DNA of 64,000 bases. Origin: Shewanella livingstonensis. GTDB taxonomy: Bacteria; Pseudomonadota; Gammaproteobacteria; Enterobacterales; Shewanellaceae. Made by a program: the position numbers and the translations under genes. The notes beneath the pieces are model-generated. The model did no database searches and was not told the origin of the DNA. It saw only the letters and a list, made by a program, of their open reading frames with translations. The DNA is taken from assembly GCF_003855395.1 (NCBI RefSeq), contig NZ_CP034015.1, positions 2,862,001-2,926,000 on the forward strand. Reading direction: 5' to 3'. Of the stretch, positions 60,119 through 64,000 are shown in pieces (within the stretch, counting starts at the first letter, position 1; each line of letters starts with the position of its first letter).

Positions 60119-60978
60119 CTAATGGCGCCACGCTTATCTTCTCGAATAATCCGACCGATATCTTCAACCAATATTATGTAGTCTTTTACGCTGAATATGA
60201 GTCCATTAGGCCTATTGAGTCGCTCATTACCCACAAACGGTAATAGCTCAGATGGTTGCTCGCCTTTCATTGCTGAATTGATACGGCGCTGAATACTGGT
60301 GTAATCTGAGGTTTCAGGAGTTGCAGCCATTTTGGCTCTGACAGGGTTTAAATCGACATAAGCCATACAGGCTAGTACTGCGGCTTCATCAAGCAAAGCC
60401 TGAGATTTAAACCTGCCTTCCCACAAATTTATTGGGAATAAATTTGAACAGCTTTAGCTGGCCCGACGGGTGAGTGCCATGGATGGCAGCGAATAGAATC
60501 GGCCTGTGCACTTATCTTCTTTGTTGGTCATTCTGGCGATGGGCTCACTGAGTGAGCGCATAAACCAACTGATATCAATTAAGCGTTTACGGTATTCGGT
60601 AATGCATTCATTAACCGTTTGAAGCTCAAACTGGTTAAGGTCTTCCTCTTTTAGGTATTTATGCATAAGTAACGTACCTTTGAAGCCCTTGTGCTATTGA
60701 ATGAGCACTTCTTTATCTGACCACAGTTTTGCTTTATCAGCATGAACTTTTAACACCACATGCAGATGGTTACTCATCACGGCGTAGGCACAAATATCAA
60801 TAGCAAAAATGGTCGCTAACTCAAGAATACGAGCATCAACCCGCTCACGCCGATGCTCAAAATTTTCACCAGTGGCATTATCAATTCCACATAGAAATGC
60901 CTTACGTACCACACGAGAACAGCAGTGATAGTAAGGCGTATCTTCAAAGCTAACGATAGTTTGTCTTGGTCTGGCCAT
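59977..60978 (-). pseudogene. RAYT (REP-associated Y1 transposase), broken
   Basis: Nearly full-length gene. The Met-Ala-Arg-Pro-Arg-Gln-Thr start, Tyr-Tyr-His-Cys-Cys-Ser-Arg-Val-Val-Arg, and the HUH motif Met-Ser-Asn-His-Leu-His-Val-Val are intact, as is Cys-Met-Ala-Tyr-Val-Asp-Leu-Asn-Pro-Val-Arg-Ala with the expected C-terminal region. Two lesions stop it: a TAG at about 60694-60696 (Ile-Gln-stop-His-Lys-Gly where the other copy has Leu) and a 72-bp insert at 60424-60495 that adds a TAA. Such single-copy transposases move or maintain REP palindromes. Confidence 0.9.
60424..60495. mobile_element. 72-bp palindromic insert inside the RAYT gene
   Basis: Removing 60424-60495 rejoins Thr-Gly-Arg-Phe with Trp-Glu-Gly-Arg, the uninterrupted RAYT reading. 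The insert contains a perfect 10-base hairpin (CAAATTTATT-GGG-AATAAATTTG, 60424-60446), CAGCTTTAGCTG (60449-60460), CCCGACGGG (60462-60470) and TGCCATGGATGGCA (60476-60489). It resembles a REP/BIME unit. Confidence 0.65.
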
Positions 60979-61047
60979 CTTTAATTACCATATCGATAGA
61001 CTACCCGTTCCGCGGAGCCCTTAACTTGCTCTTTCAAAAGGTCTGTT

Positions 61048-63370
61048 TCATCGCAAGCGGCTTAGCTTGGTCATATTTATTCGTATTTTATAATTGATAT
61101 AATTTACCAACATTTTTTGTCTTGATAGTAAAGCGAGAATGATTAATAAAATTTCAATGAACAGTGTACCGCCTGATGAACCGCCTTTTTCAGAGTTATC
61201 AGGTGTTGGTGTGTCTGTTTCATCATCCTCATCGTTTCCACCAGTATCTGTATTACCTTCTTCATCATCAGTTTTGATATTAATTGAAAATGGCACGCTA
61301 GATGTTGTTTCTGTGCCATCTGAAACAGTGATAATGATATTGTCTATATTTGTATTGAAATCTGCTGGGATTTGACCATGAATTTCACCATTTTCAGAGT
61401 TAAACTTCACCCAGCTAGGTGTTTGGTTAATGGAGTAGGTTAGCTTATCCATGTCTTCATCCCATGCTCTGGTTGGAACATAAAGATACTGATTAGCTTC
61501 CAATGTCGGGCTATCAATATCTAGCATGATGGGAGGCCTGTTTTCATATGGTGTTTTACATTGCTCACCGTGAACCACTTGAGAAACTAAGCAGCTTTGG
61601 TTTACAGTAAACATTTCGTAGCCATTTAGGTATGATTCATATCGGAAATAATAATGACCGTCAAAATATAAATTTTTCGAATCAAAAGTTGTTTCGTTGT
61701 AAACATTTGGAATTTTTATAGTGTGCCAACGGTCATACTCAGGCATATATACTGCTAATTGAAGCAGTCCATCTAAAAGTGTAACGGGTAGAAATATCCA
61801 GCTCTTTGGGTCATTATCAAACGTGAATGGTGAAATAGACATAAACATATTAGAGATATTTAAACTACTCAGTTCAGTATTGGTATTATTTGAGAGCAAA
61901 GAAAATCTAAATTTCCCATTCTCTAATCTAAAATGGTACGCGCCCTTATTCGTATAAAACATAGATTCTGAATTAAACTGAGAATAGTCATCATGTAAAA
62001 TCGTTAAGTTGTTTGTGTTAAGATCTAAAGACTGCAACTTCGAAGTGTAACCATTAGCTCCATATAAATAGCTTGAGAATATTATTTTATTATCAAGATA
62101 CTGTATGTTTTGAGTGCTTTCATCTTCTTCAAGCGAATATAACTTTTCAGATTTTTCAGTTTGGCAATCGAAAGAGTAAATGGAAAGTGTTTGTTTAGGA
62201 ACATAATCTTGATTATATGTTGCTTTAAGGTAATAAAATTTACCATTTTTATTATCTAAGTGATATACATCATAACTGCTGGATAGGAGATCTATTGATT
62301 GTATGAGAGTATATTGACTGCCATTCCATTTGTTAAAGTTCATTTTTGTTTCAGTATCATATGAAAAATTCGGAGATACAACAAGTTGCCCACACTGATA
62401 CACCGAATCAGCCTCTAAACCTAAATCACTAGTTGAGAAAGATTTATTTGACTGTGTATCAATAATTCTTAATTCATTAGCGCTAGCTTCTACAAATAAT
62501 CTATTTTCATCTGTGAATAACAAATTATTTATCCAGCCTCCTGGGATATCTCTTTCATAATTAAATACTTCGCTAGTGGATTGAGCTAAATTATCATATT
62601 TGTTTACTTTTCCATTTAACAAATAAAAGACATCGTTTTCCATATTTTTTATAGCGTTATTTCCGTATTTAGGGTAATCGGTAGGTAAGGTTTGGTTAAT
62701 TACTTCCACCCCGTCTTCAACCGACATTTTAAAAAATACATGGCTTCCATTTCTTTCATTAAAACCTAAGTTTTCTAAAGATTTTATTTTATCGTCTAAC
62801 CAACCATAAGCAAAAATATGTGAATTATTTATACTAGAAAAATTAATGTCACTTGAAACTGTTCGCATGCCTTTCTCTACGCTTGAAATATAGTCAAATG
62901 TTTTAGTGGTATTGTTGAATGTATGTAACCCATTTCCATAACTATTTTCTTTTAAGATTTTATCAACAAATAATTTGTCATCATGGATAAATGATTGAGA
63001 TATATAATTAATTTGACTGAAAGATGTATCTAAAAATGTCATTGTTTCTGGTGAGTAAGTCTTTATGTGTTCACCATTATTAGCACAGTAAAAATAAACC
63101 TCGTCATCTGTTTGATTTATGTAACTTACTCGATTTTCATTAGCTGTTAATTTTATTTTTGTTAACGTGTTATCACTACTTAATGAAAAAATATCGTCTG
63201 GGTCATTACTGTGAGGACTGCTATTTCCTTTTATTAATAGTTGGTCTTTTATATAGTATATTGATAAATCTCCCCAATAATTTTCCACTTTATCCCTATA
63301 GATAAAATCTGATTTTTTAGTTTTATTGTTATATTTAAATAGATTATAAGTGAGTACGGATTCATTTCTT
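61048..63370 (-). CDS. 5'-truncated surface protein with Ig-like domain and GlyGly-CTERM-like tail
   Basis: A frame of 746 residues from a GTG at 63288, but the same frame stays open and protein-like to about 63370, where IS DNA begins, so the true N-terminus and signal peptide are lost. Most of the protein looks like beta-propeller-type repeats (Ser-Tyr-Ile-Asn-Gln; Lys-Asn-Gly-Lys-Phe-Tyr). Residues ~585-670 (Pro-Pro-Ile-Met-Leu-Asp-Ile...Tyr-Ser-Ile-Asn-Gln-Thr-Pro-Ser-Trp-Val...Gly-Glu-Ile-His-Gly) are a putative Ig domain. An Asp/Glu/Thr linker leads to Gly-Gly-Ser-Ser-Gly-Gly-Thr, a hydrophobic helix and Arg-Gln-Lys, a GlyGly-CTERM-like sorting tail, followed by 17 extra residues that suggest a lost stop codon. 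AT-rich. Confidence 0.7.
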
Positions 63371-64000
63371 GAGCAGGGCGAGATCGTGAACGTTTTTCAA
63401 TCAATTTAACATAAGGTTTGACGTTAACATCTCGCTATGATCTTATACTCCCTTTTTTTGGGAGCACACCATGCATATTGACCACTTCAAAGAGAATTTC
63501 CAAACAATAACAGACCAGCGTCAAGGGGCTAAAGTGACCTATTGCCTTTTTGAGGTACTGTTTGGTTCGCTATGTGCCGTTATCGCAGGCGCTAAAGGCT
63601 GGTTTGATATTCGCGAATACATTCTTGGGCATCATGATTGGTTTAAAAACAACAAACTATTCGTGAACGGCATTCCCGCTGATGACACGATTGCTCGTAT
63701 CATATCAACCATTGAACCTGAGCAGTTTCACCAATGTTTTATCAATTGGATGTCTTCGATACACACCCTTACTGAAGGCCAAGTTATTGCTATTGATGGA
63801 AAAACGCTTCGAGGGTCATACAATCGTGAAGATAGAGCCAGTACCATACACATGATTAGTGCCTACGCTTCCTCAAACAAATTAGTGCTTGGTCAGCTTA
63901 AAACAGAACAAAAAAGCAATGAGATAACCGCCATTCCTGAGTTGATAAAGATGTTAGATATCAAAGGGGCGTTAGTGACTATCGATGCGATGGCTTGTCA
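63371..64000 (+). mobile_element. ISAs1-family insertion sequence, left part
   Basis: Starts near GAGCAGGGCGAGATCGTGAA (63371), a likely terminal repeat, and contains the transposase gene from 63471; the right end is outside the window. It truncates the surface-protein gene on its left. A small hairpin CTCCC-T7-GGGAG (63449-63465) precedes the gene. Confidence 0.75.
63471..64000 (+). CDS. ISAs1-family transposase (3' end outside window)
   Basis: ATG at 63471; the frame is open to the window edge (176 residues seen; full proteins have ~370). ISAs1 hallmarks: an N-terminal Asp-Gln-Arg-Gln, Cys-Ala-Val-Ile-Ala-Gly-Ala-Lys-Gly-Trp-x-Asp-Ile-Arg, Gly-Ile-Pro-Ala-Asp-Asp-Thr-Ile-Ala-Arg, the first catalytic Asp in Ile-Ala-Ile-Asp-Gly-Lys-Thr-Leu-Arg-Gly-Ser, and Lys-Ser-Asn-Glu-Ile-Thr-Ala-Ile-Pro-Glu-Leu followed by Val-Thr-Ile-Asp-Ala-Met-Ala-Cys-Gln with the second Asp. 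Nothing in the visible part is broken. Confidence 0.93.
   Translation, partial: MHIDHFKENFQTITDQRQGAKVTYCLFEVLFGSLCAVIAGAKGWFDIREYILGHHDWFKNNKLFVNGIPADDTIARIISTIEPEQFHQCFINWMSSIHTLTEGQVIAIDGKTLRGSYNREDRASTIHMISAYASSNKLVLGQLKTEQKSNEITAIPELIKMLDIKGALVTIDAMAC

Overview
The window looks like a chromosomal segment of a low-GC marine gammaproteobacterium, most probably Shewanella. This rests on gene content: SelO, RegB/RegA-type two-component genes, cbpA-cbpM, a DUF294 regulator beside a DEDDh exonuclease, two BCCT carriers, a PACE exporter with its LysR partner, Rhs fragments, RAYT transposases and ISAs1. No rRNA gene was found, so the genus call is inference from gene families.

Left part (1-9.3 kb): the 3' end of a probable outer-membrane beta-barrel gene, then an 8-bp-overlapping satD-DUF3307 operon behind four evenly arranged 18-bp palindromes, then selO. 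From about 4.9 to 8.5 kb lies a small integron-type cassette array without an integrase in view. It has four attC-like sites, three unknown cassette genes (HEPN-like?, DUF4238-like, possible nuclease-like), and three bottom-strand group IIC intron pieces lodged in attC sites at TTGT^TA. The cassette borders are unusually clear: each gene's upstream core (for example GTTATGAATGC at 4987) is repeated as its reverse complement just after that gene (5579). REP-like GTCGTCCCGGC palindromes lie on both sides, in opposite orientations.

Central part (9.3-55 kb): mainly ordinary metabolic and transport genes. They are mesX-mesD (oxygen-dependent methionine synthase); an IS3 remnant lying in a RAYT transposase; an exported crotonase with a royal-jelly-type propeller protein; an amidase; agmatine deiminase; a RegA/RegB-like pair whose sensor has a Met/His-rich stretch; an alanine/glycine:Na+ symporter; dps; a fatty-acid desaturase-reductase operon with two FabR/DesT-like operators; a PACE exporter with its LysR gene; a 31-38 kb cluster of small redox and quinone-type enzymes with four regulators (one AraC, three LysR counting the PACE partner); an HD-GYP phosphodiesterase; nnrD; a CecR/YbhGFSR-like ABC exporter operon; cbpA-cbpM; and two BCCT carriers about 7 kb apart.

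Right part (55.3-64 kb): accessory DNA. It opens with three copies of a tRNA-Ser-like 3' end around a terminator, a typical integration scar. Then come a 5'-truncated rhs tip overlapping a lipoprotein gene, another lipoprotein, a 379-bp direct duplication carrying RAYT 3' ends, a RAYT gene broken by a stop codon and by a 72-bp palindromic insert, a truncated surface protein with an Ig-like domain and a GlyGly-CTERM-like tail, and an ISAs1 element running off the window.
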